54,359 bases of DNA from Anaerolineae bacterium (lineage in GTDB: Bacteria; Chloroflexota; Anaerolineae; UBA4142; SHND01): NCBI GenBank assembly GCA_022072245.1, contig JAJVIA010000031.1, positions 1-54,359 of the forward strand, written 5' to 3'. A model generated the notes under the pieces. It was not told the DNA's origin, made no database searches, and saw only the letters and a program-made list of their open reading frames with translations. Positions 33,052 to 42,279 of this stretch are shown piece after piece. How positions within the stretch are numbered: position 1 is the first letter of the stretch; each line of letters starts with the position of its first letter. The position numbers and the translations under genes are program-made.

Positions 33052-34101
33052 CTATGCCTTTTGGGTTACAGTGGTGCCAAGGAAACCGGAAGGGCGAAAA
33101 ACGAGAACGAGGACGAGAACGGCAAACACTACTGCGCGCGTCCATTGACCGGCGAGATACTGGTCGCTCAAAGCGGAAATGAGGCCGATGAAAAAGCCGC
33201 CCATCACCGCGCCGGTGATATTCCCAATGCCGCCCAACACAGCCGCCGTGAACGCTTTCAAGCCCATATCAAAGCCCATATTCCACACGACCCCTTCGTA
33301 ATACAATCCGCCCGCGACGCCGCCCACGCCCGCGAGCGCGCCGCCGATAAGAAAGGTCATGGAAATAATGCGGTCAATATCAATCCCCATCAGGCGCGCG
33401 GCGTCTCGATTTTGCGCCGTCGCGCGCATCGCTTTGCCTGTGCGCGTGCGGCGCACAAAGACGGTTAATGCAATCATCAAGGGGATGGCGAGCGCCAGCG
33501 CAAAAAGATGCTTGGGCGTCAAGTTAATCGCGAGTCCGGTGTCAGCCAGGATATTTGCTTTCGAGACGAGGGCGGGAAATCCTTTGGACACGGAACCGCT
33601 GCCGCCGAAATAGATAAAAGGGTTCGAAGGCAGCGTCGCCCAAAATAAACCGACCTGTTCGAGAATGAACGAGACGCCGATGGCGGTAATCAAGGCGGCG
33701 AGGCGTGAGGAATTACGCAGCGGCCGATAAGCAAAACGCTCAATCGTGACGTTCAAGAGGGCGCAGACGACGGGCGCGGTCAAAAACATGAGCAGCACCG
33801 CCATCAAATTATACAGGGGGCCGCTTTCTTCACTGGCGCGCAGCAGCGAGGCGATGGTCAAAGAGAGCATCGCGCCAATCATGTACACGTCGCCATGCGC
33901 GAAATTCACCAATTCGATGATGCCATAAACCATCGTGTATCCGATTGCGACGAGCGCGAAAATGGCGCCTTGCGACAAGCCATTTATCACCTGCGTGATA
34001 AATAGCTCGGGGTCTCGCAAAAACCAAGAGATGAGCAGAGCGACCAAGCCCAAGATAAGGAGTGCGAGTATAACATTGCGGACGCTGAACTTGAATTTCA
34101 T
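33052..34101 (-). CDS. livH: Branched-chain amino acid ABC permease LivH (second copy)
   Basis: 349 residues. Family landmarks: GLSQGAIFALVAIGYTMVYGIIELVNFAHGDVYMIGA, RPLRNSSRLAALITAIGVSFILEQ, the coupling stretch GKAMRATAQNRDAARLMGID, and AAVLGGIGNITGAVMGG. An insertion around residues 170-200 (FIYFGGSGSVSKGFPALV) makes it longer than the typical 300 residues. It is translated just before LivM2. Confidence 0.94.
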   Translation of the reverse strand: MKFKFSVRNVILALLILGLVALLISWFLRDPELFITQVINGLSQGAIFALVAIGYTMVYGIIELVNFAHGDVYMIGAMLSLTIASLLRASEESGPLYNLMAVLLMFLTAPVVCALLNVTIERFAYRPLRNSSRLAALITAIGVSFILEQVGLFWATLPSNPFIYFGGSGSVSKGFPALVSKANILADTGLAINLTPKHLFALALAIPLMIALTVFVRRTRTGKAMRATAQNRDAARLMGIDIDRIISMTFLIGGALAGVGGVAGGLYYEGVVWNMGFDMGLKAFTAAVLGGIGNITGAVMGGFFIGLISALSDQYLAGQWTRAVVFAVLVLVLVFRPSGFLGTTVTQKA

Positions 34102-34160
34102 GCGAGAGCCCTCATGTGCCGATGGCGTGAATCGGATAATTACGCGCCATGCGGTAGATG

Positions 34161-34193
34161 GCGGGACAAGCTGCTGCCAACAGCTTGTCCCGC
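34161..34193 (-). repeat. Perfect intercistronic hairpin
   Basis: A 13-base stem GCGGGACAAGCTG (34161-34173) pairs with its complement (34181-34193) across a seven-base loop, with no T-tract. It lies between the LivK-type binding-protein gene and LivH2, where such structures often protect the upstream message and lower permease expression. Confidence 0.85.
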
Positions 34194-34250
34194 AGTCGAG
34201 AGTTTTGAACTATGCCAACAGGATGGGAAATCCTATTGCGGCGCTTGCTG

Positions 34251-35492
34251 TTATTGGCCGATACCGACGAACTCGAACTTGCCGTCCTTGATGACGTTGC
34301 GAGTCATCGTGGTCAGCGTGGTATCGCCGTTTGCGTCAAAGGACCACGCGGTGCCGAGAATGCCTTTGAAATCTTTGGTGGCAAAGACTTGATCGCGGAC
34401 ACAGACGCGGGTCATGGTGTTTTTGGCGGCACATTCGTCAATGGCTTTGAGAAGCACGAGCGCGGATTCATAGCCATAGATCCCATAGTTATCCGGCTCT
34501 TTGCCGAATTTCTTGACGTAATCTGCGTGCCATTGTTTGCCTTCGGGGCTGATTTTGTCAAGCTCCGAGACGGGAACGCCTGCGAAAGTGATGTAGGTGC
34601 CTTCGGCATCCGCGCCCGCTTGCTTGATAAAGTCTTCGGTCATGAGTCCGTCGGGACCCATCATCATGCCTTTGTAGCCCGCCGAGCGCAGCGCTTTCCA
34701 GACCAAGCCGGCGTTGCTCGACGTAACCCCGCCAAAGAAAAAGAGGTCGGGATTTTGGCTGACGATTTTCGCGGCGAGCGAACTATAATCGGTGGCTTTG
34801 GTGTCAATGCCTTCCTGTCCGAGAACGGTCATGCCGAGTTCTTTGGCGGTTTTGTTGAATACATCGCCAATTCCCTTGCCATAGAGTTGTTGGTCGTCAA
34901 GGATATAGACGGACTTGGCGCCGAGTTCTTTGGCCCAGCGCGCATCCACCGCGCCCTGAATATCGTCCGCCGCGACGGTGCGCGTATAGTTGCGAACTTT
35001 GCTGGGATAATATTTGTCCGGTTCGGATGGGTCGGTGACGCCCGCAACGGCTTTGGTCAGTCCGGGATAAGTGTTGCCGCCGCTAATCATTACCAGCGGG
35101 CCGGCTTGATTCAAAATCGGAATCGAAAGTTTGGCTGCGCCCGAGTTGTAGGTGCCAAGATACCCCATGATTTGGGGATCGGCGGCGGCTTTGTTTGCGT
35201 TGGAGGTTTCGACATCGGGGTCCCAGGCGCCGCGCGCGGCGCTGGCATCGTCTAACGCTTCAAAGACGATGGTATAGTTACCTGCTTTGTCCCCGTGTTT
35301 TTCGAGCGCGAGTTGCGCCGAATTGGCTAGGGCTTGGCCGGGGCCCGAATCGCCGCCGGTGAGTGGGGTGCTAGAGACAATCTTGATAGTGTTGCTTCCG
35401 GTCGCGCCTCCGCCGCCCGGCAATCCGCCGCACGCGCTGACCAGCGCCGCCGCGCCCACCATTGTCCCAATCGCCAACAATTTGAGCTTCAT
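34251..35492 (-). CDS. LivK-type ABC amino acid-binding lipoprotein
   Basis: 413 residues. The lipoprotein signal has the lipobox LVSACGG. The mature part is a type I periplasmic-binding fold (Peripla_BP_6): IVSSTPLTGGDSGPGQALAN, NQAGPLVMISGGNTYPGLTK, VYILDDQQLYGKGIGD, and FFFGGVTSSNAGLVWKALRSAGYKG. It should deliver branched-chain or related amino acids to LivHM. The ATG at 35490-35492 follows a strong AGGAGGAG site. A longer open frame upstream is an artefact. It is a different sequence from the fused receptor at 39148-42279. Confidence 0.93.
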   Translation of the reverse strand: MKLKLLAIGTMVGAAALVSACGGLPGGGGATGSNTIKIVSSTPLTGGDSGPGQALANSAQLALEKHGDKAGNYTIVFEALDDASAARGAWDPDVETSNANKAAADPQIMGYLGTYNSGAAKLSIPILNQAGPLVMISGGNTYPGLTKAVAGVTDPSEPDKYYPSKVRNYTRTVAADDIQGAVDARWAKELGAKSVYILDDQQLYGKGIGDVFNKTAKELGMTVLGQEGIDTKATDYSSLAAKIVSQNPDLFFFGGVTSSNAGLVWKALRSAGYKGMMMGPDGLMTEDFIKQAGADAEGTYITFAGVPVSELDKISPEGKQWHADYVKKFGKEPDNYGIYGYESALVLLKAIDECAAKNTMTRVCVRDQVFATKDFKGILGTAWSFDANGDTTLTTMTRNVIKDGKFEFVGIGQ

Positions 35493-35682
35493 CTTTTTTT
35501 CTCCTCCTATAGAGTTGCGGGCAATCGTATTGACCGCAGAGCCATTCGTCGGGTTGACCGCATCGCCGTCCGGCGCGAGACCGCGCGCCGTGTGTCCAGC
35601 CAGAGCGCCACTCTTGATGCGGCGAACGTGCCATATCAGATAATGAGCGTGTCGCCTCCTTTTTTTTGAAAATGCAACCGGT

Positions 35683-36396
35683 CTATTCTTCGCCCAAATA
35701 CAATTTGCGAATCTGCTCATTCGCAGCCAGCTCTTGCGCGTTGCCTTCCAACATGATGCGTCCCGTTTCCAAGACATAGCCCCGGTTTGCAACCGAAAGC
35801 GCGCGCGCGGCGTTTTGTTCCACCAACAAAATGGTGGTGCCTTCTTGATTCAGCGTCTTGATGATTTCAAAGATGGTATCCACAAGCACCGGCGCCAGAC
35901 CCATGGAAGGTTCGTCGAGCATGAGGACGCGCGGGCGCGTCATGAGCGCGCGCCCCATGGCGAGCATCTGTTGTTCGCCGCCGGAAAGAGTGCCGCCGGC
36001 TTGGGTGCGTCGTTCGGCGAGTCGCGGGAAAAGTTGGAAAACATGGTCAAGGTCTTTTTTGACGCCGTCTTTGTCCGACCGCGAATAGGCGCCCATTTCC
36101 AAATTTTCTTGGACGGTTAGGCGGGTGAAAATTTGACGGCCTTCTGGCGATTGACCGATGCCTTTGGTGACGATTTGGTGCGCCGGCATCCCGTTGATTT
36201 GTTCGTCGTTTAGCAAGACGACGCCGCTGCGCGGGTGCAGCAAGCCCGAAATGGTGCGGATGGTCGTCGTTTTGCCCGCGCCGTTCGCGCCAATCAGCGT
36301 GACGATTTCGCCCTGTTCGACGGTGAGAGAAATGCCTTTGAGCGCGTGAATGTGGCCGTAATAGGTGTGAATGTCGTTGACCTGAAGAAGTGACAT
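35683..36396 (-). CDS. livF: Branched-chain amino acid ABC ATPase LivF
   Basis: 237 residues. Walker A GANGAGKTT, Q-loop region near TKGIGQSPEGRQIF, signature LSGGEQQMLAMGRAL, Walker B VLMLDEPSMGLAP and H-loop segment. The MPAHQIVTKGI and RLTVQENLEMG segments are typical of LivF. It pairs with LivG just upstream to energise the permeases. The start ATG at 36394-36396 fits the family N-terminus MSLLQVNDIHTYYG. Confidence 0.96.
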   Translation of the reverse strand: MSLLQVNDIHTYYGHIHALKGISLTVEQGEIVTLIGANGAGKTTTIRTISGLLHPRSGVVLLNDEQINGMPAHQIVTKGIGQSPEGRQIFTRLTVQENLEMGAYSRSDKDGVKKDLDHVFQLFPRLAERRTQAGGTLSGGEQQMLAMGRALMTRPRVLMLDEPSMGLAPVLVDTIFEIIKTLNQEGTTILLVEQNAARALSVANRGYVLETGRIMLEGNAQELAANEQIRKLYLGEE

Positions 36397-36473
36397 AATC
36401 AAAAAGATGGGATGAGGTATGTGGACCAAAGGTTGGCAACGCATCCTTTAGCGCCCATACCGCAGGCCTATCG

Positions 36474-37250
36474 TTAAATGTGCATTTCCGATGAGCCGAG
36501 ATATGCTTCGCGCACGCGCGGATTTTGTTGAACTTCGGCGGGCGAACCTTCGGCGATTTTGACGCCGAAATCTAAAACGGTTACGCGTTCCGAAATAGTC
36601 ATGACGACGCGCATGTGGTGTTCGATGAGCAAAATCGTGACATTCATTTCCTGACGCAGTTTGCGGATAAAGTCCACCATCAGGAGCGATTCTTGCGGAT
36701 TCATGCCGGCGGTGGGTTCGTCGAGCAGCAAGAGTTTGGGATTGGTGCCGAGCGCGCGCGCAATTTCTAGCCGCCGTTGGTCGCCGTACGCGAGATTTTT
36801 GGCGAGGATGTTGCCTTTGCCGCGCAAGCCGACAAAGCGCAAGAGTTCGGCTGCGCGGTTTTGCACGTGCGCTTCTTCTTCGCGCGTTCCGCGATTGAGC
36901 AAGAGCGCGCCAAGGACGCCGGCTTTCATGCGCGGATGTTGACCCACCATCACGTTTTCGAGCGCGGTCATGTTGCTAAACAGCCGGATATTTTGAAACG
37001 TGCGCGCGATGCCCAGCTTGGTGATTTGGTGCATCTTGAGGCCGACGGTGGGCGTATCGCCGAATTGAATCGCGCCTTCTTCGGGCGTGTAATAGCCCGT
37101 GATGCAATTAAAAAAGGTCGTTTTGCCTGCGCCGTTCGGACCAATGAGACTGACGATTGAACCCTCTTCAATCGTAAAGTCCACATTATCCACTGCGGTC
37201 AGCCCGCCGAATCGTTTGGTAACGCCTTGCGTTTGAAGGATGGTCGCCAT
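36474..37250 (-). CDS. livG: Branched-chain amino acid ABC ATPase LivG
   Basis: 258 residues. Walker A GPNGAGKTT, GIARTFQNIRLF at the Q-loop, the signature region LAYGDQRRLEIARAL (LivG has YG in place of SGG), Walker B LLLLDEPTAGMNP, and the switch His in IEHHMRVVM. The C-terminal VREAYLGSSE is typical. Only one LivG/LivF pair serves two LivHM pairs in this window. Confidence 0.96.
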   Translation of the reverse strand: MATILQTQGVTKRFGGLTAVDNVDFTIEEGSIVSLIGPNGAGKTTFFNCITGYYTPEEGAIQFGDTPTVGLKMHQITKLGIARTFQNIRLFSNMTALENVMVGQHPRMKAGVLGALLLNRGTREEEAHVQNRAAELLRFVGLRGKGNILAKNLAYGDQRRLEIARALGTNPKLLLLDEPTAGMNPQESLLMVDFIRKLRQEMNVTILLIEHHMRVVMTISERVTVLDFGVKIAEGSPAEVQQNPRVREAYLGSSEMHI

Positions 37251-37255
37251 GGAAT

Positions 37256-37327
37256 TTTTGATTTTTCATTTATGACGGGCGCTTTTCGCTGAACGGAAAA
37301 GGCGACGCTCATAAATCTCAAATCACA
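37256..37327. repeat. AAATC-type intercistronic element
   Basis: GATTTTTCATTTATGA on the left and TCATAAATCTCAAATCACAAATC on the right, with arms TTTATGA (37269-37275) and TCATAAA (37309-37315) around an inner stem. It lies between the PAAT ATPase and LivG. Its architecture matches the element at 22387-22458. Confidence 0.65.
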
Positions 37328-37329
37328 AA

Positions 37330-38073
37330 TCAGTGCAAGATTTTGCTCAAAAACTGTTTCATGCGATCGTTTGTTGGATTGTCAAACATTTCTTGAGGCG
37401 TGCCTTCGGCGACGATGGCGCCGGCATCCATGAAAATAACGCGCGAGGCGGCGTTGCGCGCAAAGCCCATTTCGTGCGACACCACCAACATGGTCATGCC
37501 TTCTGCGGCGAGGTCGAGCATCACATCCAGCACCTCATTAATCATTTCGGGGTCCAGCGCGCTGGTCGGTTCGTCAAACAACATGACTTTGGGATTCATG
37601 GCGAGCGCGCGCGCGATGGCGACGCGCTGCTGCTGTCCGCCCGAGAGCTGCCCCGGATACATATTTATTTTCTCCGGGATGCGTACTTTACGCAAGAGGT
37701 CATGCGCGATGTCAATGCTCTCTGGTTTGGCGCGTTTGCGAACTTGGATTTGCGCGAGCGTCAAATTTTCCAAAACCGTCAGATGCGGAAATAAATTGAA
37801 CTGTTGAAAGACCATGCCGACTTCGGCGCGCACGGCGTTGATATTTTGATGTTTGGCGTCAATGGTATTGTTATCCACGATGATGCGTCCGCTGTCAATC
37901 GTTTCCAAACCGTTAATCGAACGGAGCAAGGTGGATTTGCCGCAGCCGCTTGGTCCGATGACGACCAGCACCTGACCTTTGTTGACATGCGTCGAAACGC
38001 CGCGCAAGGCGTGAACGTTGCCGAAATGTTTGTGTACGTCTTGAATTTGGATAATCGCGTTAGGTTGCGTCAT
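37330..38073 (-). CDS. Polar amino acid ABC ATPase (GlnQ type)
   Basis: 247 residues, ATPase of the PAAT family. Walker [29 protein letters not shown] (the family's Q-loop signature), [17 protein letters not shown], Walker [15 protein letters not shown], switch His in [13 protein letters not shown]. It should energise the permease encoded just upstream. It is followed in the same direction by LivG and LivF, ATPases of a different ABC family. Confidence 0.95.
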   Translation of the reverse strand: MTQPNAIIQIQDVHKHFGNVHALRGVSTHVNKGQVLVVIGPSGCGKSTLLRSINGLETIDSGRIIVDNNTIDAKHQNINAVRAEVGMVFQQFNLFPHLTVLENLTLAQIQVRKRAKPESIDIAHDLLRKVRIPEKINMYPGQLSGGQQQRVAIARALAMNPKVMLFDEPTSALDPEMINEVLDVMLDLAAEGMTMLVVSHEMGFARNAASRVIFMDAGAIVAEGTPQEMFDNPTNDRMKQFLSKILH

Positions 38074-38200
38074 TGCAAGGAATTGGGCGCTCGGATGCGC
38101 GCATAAAAGCGTTCAGGCGGTCCACTTTTTTTTAGTGTATCACAGTTTTGTGCGTTCGCGCGATACGCGCGGAGACGAATGGGCGCGCCGTCGCGAAAGA

Positions 38201-39076
38201 TTAGAGCTGTTTCCAACGCGTTTCAATCCAGCGCGTCAACAGCGATAAAGTCAAAGTCAAGGTGAGGTAGATAAAGGCGAGCGAGTTGTACGCTTCAACA
38301 TAACGAAAGGTGGTGGAGGCGTAGAGCCGCGCTTCTTGCGTAATGTCGCGCACGCCCAGCACCGAAGCCAGCGAAGAATCTTTGAGCATAGAAATTAAAT
38401 CGTTGCCCAGCGGCGGCAGCACGCGGCGAATCGCTTGCGGCAGGACCACAAAACGCATCGCCTGAAAATATGTCATGCCCAATGAACGCGCCGCTTCCAC
38501 CTGCCCCTTGCCGATGGATTCGATGCCGGCGCGAAAGGTTTCCGCTTCATAGCCGCCATACGCAAACGCGAGCGCAATGACGACGACCCAATACAAGTTA
38601 ATATCGGACGGCTTGATTTTTGCCAAGATGTTATCGGCGCCGAGGGCGGGCGCCAACATGTCGCCGAACACATTCAAAAGGCCGATCAAGCCCGGAAAGA
38701 TTACAAAGCCCCAATAAAAAATTTGCACCAACATCGGGATGCCGCGCACGACTTGGACGTACAGCGTCGAGAGATTAAAGAGGACCACATTTTTCGAGAC
38801 GCGGCCCAGCCCGGCTAGCAAACCCAAAACGAGCGCGCAAGAATAACCCAGCGCCGTAATCGAAAGCGTTACAAGAATACCTGAGAGGATGCGGCGAAAA
38901 ATCTGTTGGTAGGTCTCGTTCGAGGCAAATTGGAACGCGAGAATCGCGCCGCCCAAAAGTAGCAGAATAAGCCACCACGGCAGACCTGACAAGCGGTCAA
39001 CGACCTTGACTTGAAAGGTCCCCGGCGTTTCAGGACGGGTTGAAGCCATGCCAGAGGGTTCAGGGTTAGAGTTCAT
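38201..39076 (-). CDS. Polar amino acid ABC permease (GlnP/HisM type)
   Basis: 291 residues with five or six transmembrane helices. A ~30-residue polar N-terminus precedes the first helix. The PAAT landmarks are GILVTLSITALGYSCALVLG, VQVVRGIPMLVQIFYWG and the coupling loop EAARSLGMTYFQAMRFVVLPQAIRRVLPP. The insert between helices (GDMLAPALGADNILAKIKPSDIN) is longer than usual. It follows the three-domain receptor gene after 71 bases. Its receptor is presumably the GlnH-type domain at that protein's C-terminus. Confidence 0.93.
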   Translation of the reverse strand: MNSNPEPSGMASTRPETPGTFQVKVVDRLSGLPWWLILLLLGGAILAFQFASNETYQQIFRRILSGILVTLSITALGYSCALVLGLLAGLGRVSKNVVLFNLSTLYVQVVRGIPMLVQIFYWGFVIFPGLIGLLNVFGDMLAPALGADNILAKIKPSDINLYWVVVIALAFAYGGYEAETFRAGIESIGKGQVEAARSLGMTYFQAMRFVVLPQAIRRVLPPLGNDLISMLKDSSLASVLGVRDITQEARLYASTTFRYVEAYNSLAFIYLTLTLTLSLLTRWIETRWKQL

Positions 39077-39147
39077 TTTGAAAGAGAGGCCCAAGTCCTC
39101 GTCCCGGCAACTTGGACCTCTATCCTAAAGCGTTGTCTAGTCCGCGC

Positions 39148-42100
39148 CTATTGATTCTCGAACCACTTTTTCTCGAGCGCGGCGATAGTGCCGTCGTCCG
39201 TCATGGCTTGAATAGCGGCGTTCACGGGGGCGACGAGGGAAGAACCCTTGGGAAAGACAAACCCAAGATATTGCGTGAGCAATGGCTCTTCCATAATCTT
39301 GATCTTGTCGGCGTTTTCGGTCAGATACTGTTTGGCGAACGAGTTGTCCGCGACCACAATATCCACTTGCTGCGTAATCAAGGCATTGACGGCTTCGGGG
39401 AACTGGTCGAAACCGATTACGTTCGCTTCGCCCCAGGCCTTGACGGCTTCGTCATAGTTGGTGGTGCCTTTTTGCGTGCCGACCTTGAGGTCTTTCATGG
39501 CTTTGGCTTCAGCCAAAGTCTTGAACCGCGTTTCGTCGGCGCGCGTCATGACCACTTGACTAACGGTTTGATAGGGGATGGAGAAATCAACGGTCTTGGC
39601 GCGTTCATCCGTAATCGTTACGCCGTCGGCTGCCATGTCAAATTGATTTTGAGAGATGGCGGCGAGCATACCGTCCCACGCGATTTCCTTGAACACGGGT
39701 TTGCAGTTGATGCGTTTGCAAATTTCGGCGAGCGCGTCATAGTCCCAGCCCACGCCCTTGCCCGTCGCCGTGTCAATGGCGTTGAACGGCGGATAGGCGT
39801 TTTCTACGGCAACGGTAATTTCTTTGCCGCCGAGGTCAGGCATTGCGCCGCTTGCTGTTTTGGGCGGGAACACTTGGACCCATTCGTCGCCCTGAACTTG
39901 GTTGATGATGACGTTGGTGGATTCCGGCGGGCGGTCGCCATTGGCGTCGAACGCAATACCGCCGGTGACGCCTTCCAATTTGACTTGGCGAACGGCATCC
40001 GCCAATGCCTTGCGGCCAATGGTGAGATTGCCATCGGCGTCGGGCTTGGCGACAGCTTTCAATGCCAGAGCGAGGACGTTGACGGCATCATAGGTTTGCG
40101 GCGAAAAGACAATGTTTTCCTTTTTGCCGCCCTTGGCTTCGTATTCTTTGACGAATTCGGAATAGCCGGCGCCTTGCTGCGAAGAACCGAACGAAGCATA
40201 GGTGCCTTGGCTGGCTTCGGGGATGGCTTTGATGAGGTCGGCGCTAAACGTGCCGTCGGCGCTCATGAACTTGACATCCTTCATGCCGACTTCGGCTTTT
40301 TGGGTAATCAAGACGGCGGCTTCGGGCCAGAACCCGCCGAAAAAGATAATCTCGGGTTGATTGGCGGCGATTTTGGTGAGGGTGGCGCGGAAATCTTTTT
40401 CGCCGACGGTGACGGCTTCCATGTCGCCGACGACTTCACCGCCGCCGGCTTTGAAGGCTTCGGCGAACGCTTCGGCGAGACCTTGACCGTAGGGCGAACC
40501 GTCGTGCATGGTGGCGGCTTTTTTCAAGCCGAGTTCTTTGAGCACAAAGTTGGCGTCGGCGGGACCCTGAATCTTGTCGTTAAAGGCGGTGCGGTTAACG
40601 GTGGGCAAACCGCGCGAAGTGACGGTGACGGCGGTGGCGGAAGGCGAGATGGAAACAATGTGCGCCTTGTCGAGAATTTCGCTGCCGGGAATCATGCCGC
40701 TCGAGCACATGAAACCGATGTGGCCGACGATGGCGGGGTCGGCGACAATTTTATTGGCGATGGTGGTGCCGCCGGGGCCAGAGCAGAGGTCGTCTTCGGT
40801 CACGATTTCGAGTTTGAAACCGTCAATGTCGGAACCGAATTTGGCGGCAGCCATTTGTGCGCCGAGCTGCATGTCTTGACCAAACAGCGCGAGGTCGCCG
40901 GTCATGGCGGCGCTAAACGATGCCTTGATGGTATCGCCTTTTTTAACTGTGACGGTGCCCCATTCATCGGGTCCTGTCGCAGCCGTGGTCTTGGGCGGGA
41001 ACACTTGGACCCATTCGTCGCCCTGAACTTGGTTGATGATGACGTTGGTGGATTCCGGCGGGCGGTCGCCATTGGCGTCGAACGCAATACCGCCGGTGAC
41101 GCCTTCCAATTTGACTTGGCGAACGGCATCCGCCAATGCCTTGCGGCCAATGGTGAGATTGCCATCGGCGTCGGGCTTGGCGACAGCTTTCAATGCCAGA
41201 GCGAGGACGTTGACGGCATCATAGGTTTGCGGCGAAAAGACAATGTTTTCCTTTTTGCCGCCCTTGGCTTCGTATTCTTTGACGAATTCGGAATAGCCGG
41301 CGCCTTGCTGCGAAGAACCGAACGAAGCATAGGTGCCTTGGCTGGCTTCGGGGATGGCTTTGATGAGGTCGGCGCTAAACGTGCCGTCGGCGCTCATGAA
41401 CTTGACATCCTTCATGCCGACTTCGGCTTTTTGGGTAATCAAGACGGCGGCTTCGGGCCAGAACCCGCCGAAAAAGATAATCTCGGGTTGATTGGCGGCG
41501 ATTTTGGTGAGGGTGGCGCGGAAATCTTTTTCGCCGACGGTGACGGCTTCCATGTCGCCGACGACTTCACCGCCGCCGGCTTTGAAGGCTTCGGCGAACG
41601 CTTCGGCGAGACCTTGACCGTAGGGCGAACCGTCGTGCATGGTGGCGGCTTTTTTCAAGCCGAGTTCTTTGAGCACAAAGTTGGCGTCGGCGGGACCCTG
41701 AATCTTGTCGTTAAAGGCGGTGCGGTTAACGGTGGGCAAACCGCGCGAAGTGACGGTGACGGCGGTGGCGGAAGGCGAGATGGAAACAATGTGCGCCTTG
41801 TCGAGAATTTCGCTGCCGGGAATCATGCCGCTCGAGCACATGAAACCGATGTGGCCGACGATGGCGGGGTCGGCGACAATTTTATTGGCGATGGTGGTGC
41901 CGCCGGGGCCAGAGCAGAGGTCGTCTTCGGTCACGATTTCGAGTTTGAAACCGTCAATGTCGGAACCGAATTTGGCGGCAGCCATTTGTGCGCCGAGCTG
42001 CATGTCTTGACCAAACAGCGCGAGGTCGCCGGTCATGGCGGCGCTAAACGATGCCTTGATGGTATCGCCTTTTTTAACTGTGACGGTGCCCCATTCGTCG

Positions 42101-42279
42101 GGTCCCGCCGCAGGCGCTTGGGTGGGTTGCACGGGCGCAGCCGTCGGTTGCGCGGGGGCTTGGGTGGGCTGCGCGGGGGCTTGAGTCGGCGCGGGCGCGG
42201 GCGTTACCGGCGCGGCGCAGGCGCTAATCACAAGAATTAACGCCAATAGAGTCAAGCCAAAAATAAACGTACGTTTCAT
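39148..42279 (-). CDS. Three-domain ABC receptor lipoprotein: two LivJ-type domains fused to a GlnH-type domain
   Basis: 1043 residues, far longer than a normal receptor (about 350-420). Order: lipoprotein signal with lipobox ISAC (Cys21). A Pro/Ala/Gln/Thr-rich linker covers about 22-58. The first type I binding domain (59 to about 435) starts GPDEWGTVTVKKGD, with GIPTVNRT-like and FFGGFWPEAAVLI segments. The second copy (436 to about 808) appears identical in sequence. A type II binding domain of the PAAT class (about 816-1043) includes ITVAVENAYPPFNAID, FDMAADGVTITDERAKTVDFS and VGTQKGTTNY. The two families normally use separate receptors. Neighbouring genes encode permeases of both families (LivHM upstream, PAAT downstream), so this protein may feed both. 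A strong GGAGGAG site precedes the ATG. An assembly error or a recent duplication must be considered for the repeat. Confidence 0.9.
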   Translation of the reverse strand: MKRTFIFGLTLLALILVISACAAPVTPAPAPTQAPAQPTQAPAQPTAAPVQPTQAPAAGPDEWGTVTVKKGDTIKASFSAAMTGDLALFGQDMQLGAQMAAAKFGSDIDGFKLEIVTEDDLCSGPGGTTIANKIVADPAIVGHIGFMCSSGMIPGSEILDKAHIVSISPSATAVTVTSRGLPTVNRTAFNDKIQGPADANFVLKELGLKKAATMHDGSPYGQGLAEAFAEAFKAGGGEVVGDMEAVTVGEKDFRATLTKIAANQPEIIFFGGFWPEAAVLITQKAEVGMKDVKFMSADGTFSADLIKAIPEASQGTYASFGSSQQGAGYSEFVKEYEAKGGKKENIVFSPQTYDAVNVLALALKAVAKPDADGNLTIGRKALADAVRQVKLEGVTGGIAFDANGDRPPESTNVIINQVQGDEWVQVFPPKTTAATGPDEWGTVTVKKGDTIKASFSAAMTGDLALFGQDMQLGAQMAAAKFGSDIDGFKLEIVTEDDLCSGPGGTTIANKIVADPAIVGHIGFMCSSGMIPGSEILDKAHIVSISPSATAVTVTSRGLPTVNRTAFNDKIQGPADANFVLKELGLKKAATMHDGSPYGQGLAEAFAEAFKAGGGEVVGDMEAVTVGEKDFRATLTKIAANQPEIIFFGGFWPEAAVLITQKAEVGMKDVKFMSADGTFSADLIKAIPEASQGTYASFGSSQQGAGYSEFVKEYEAKGGKKENIVFSPQTYDAVNVLALALKAVAKPDADGNLTIGRKALADAVRQVKLEGVTGGIAFDANGDRPPESTNVIINQVQGDEWVQVFPPKTASGAMPDLGGKEITVAVENAYPPFNAIDTATGKGVGWDYDALAEICKRINCKPVFKEIAWDGMLAAISQNQFDMAADGVTITDERAKTVDFSIPYQTVSQVVMTRADETRFKTLAEAKAMKDLKVGTQKGTTNYDEAVKAWGEANVIGFDQFPEAVNALITQQVDIVVADNSFAKQYLTENADKIKIMEEPLLTQYLGFVFPKGSSLVAPVNAAIQAMTDDGTIAALEKKWFENQ
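39844..42105 (-). repeat. 1131-bp tandem repeat inside the fused receptor gene
   Basis: Two in-frame units, 42105-40975 and 40974-39844 in coding order, exactly 1131 bases (377 codons) apart. From 39860/40991 the copies look identical for about 1.1 kb. The first differences seen are near the 5' end of the unit (for example A at 40966 against G at 42097, silent) and at the junction. Such identity implies a very recent duplication, gene conversion or an assembly artefact. Confidence 0.92.

Noticed and set aside
35493-35792. An N-terminal extension of the LivK-type receptor running into the LivF gene
   Set aside because: It would place about 100 residues before a clear lipoprotein signal peptide, and AGGAGGAG precedes the inner ATG.
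39844-42105. Insertion-sequence copies as the cause of the 1.1-kb direct repeat
   Set aside because: The repeat is coding, in frame with a receptor domain, and has no terminal inverted repeats or transposase.
39112-42240. A 1042-codon open frame on the plus strand opposite the fused receptor gene
   Set aside because: It mirrors the codon bias of the real gene, duplicates with its repeat, has no ribosome site and encodes a His/Arg/Gly-rich sequence without known domains. The minus-strand product has a signal peptide and recognised domains.
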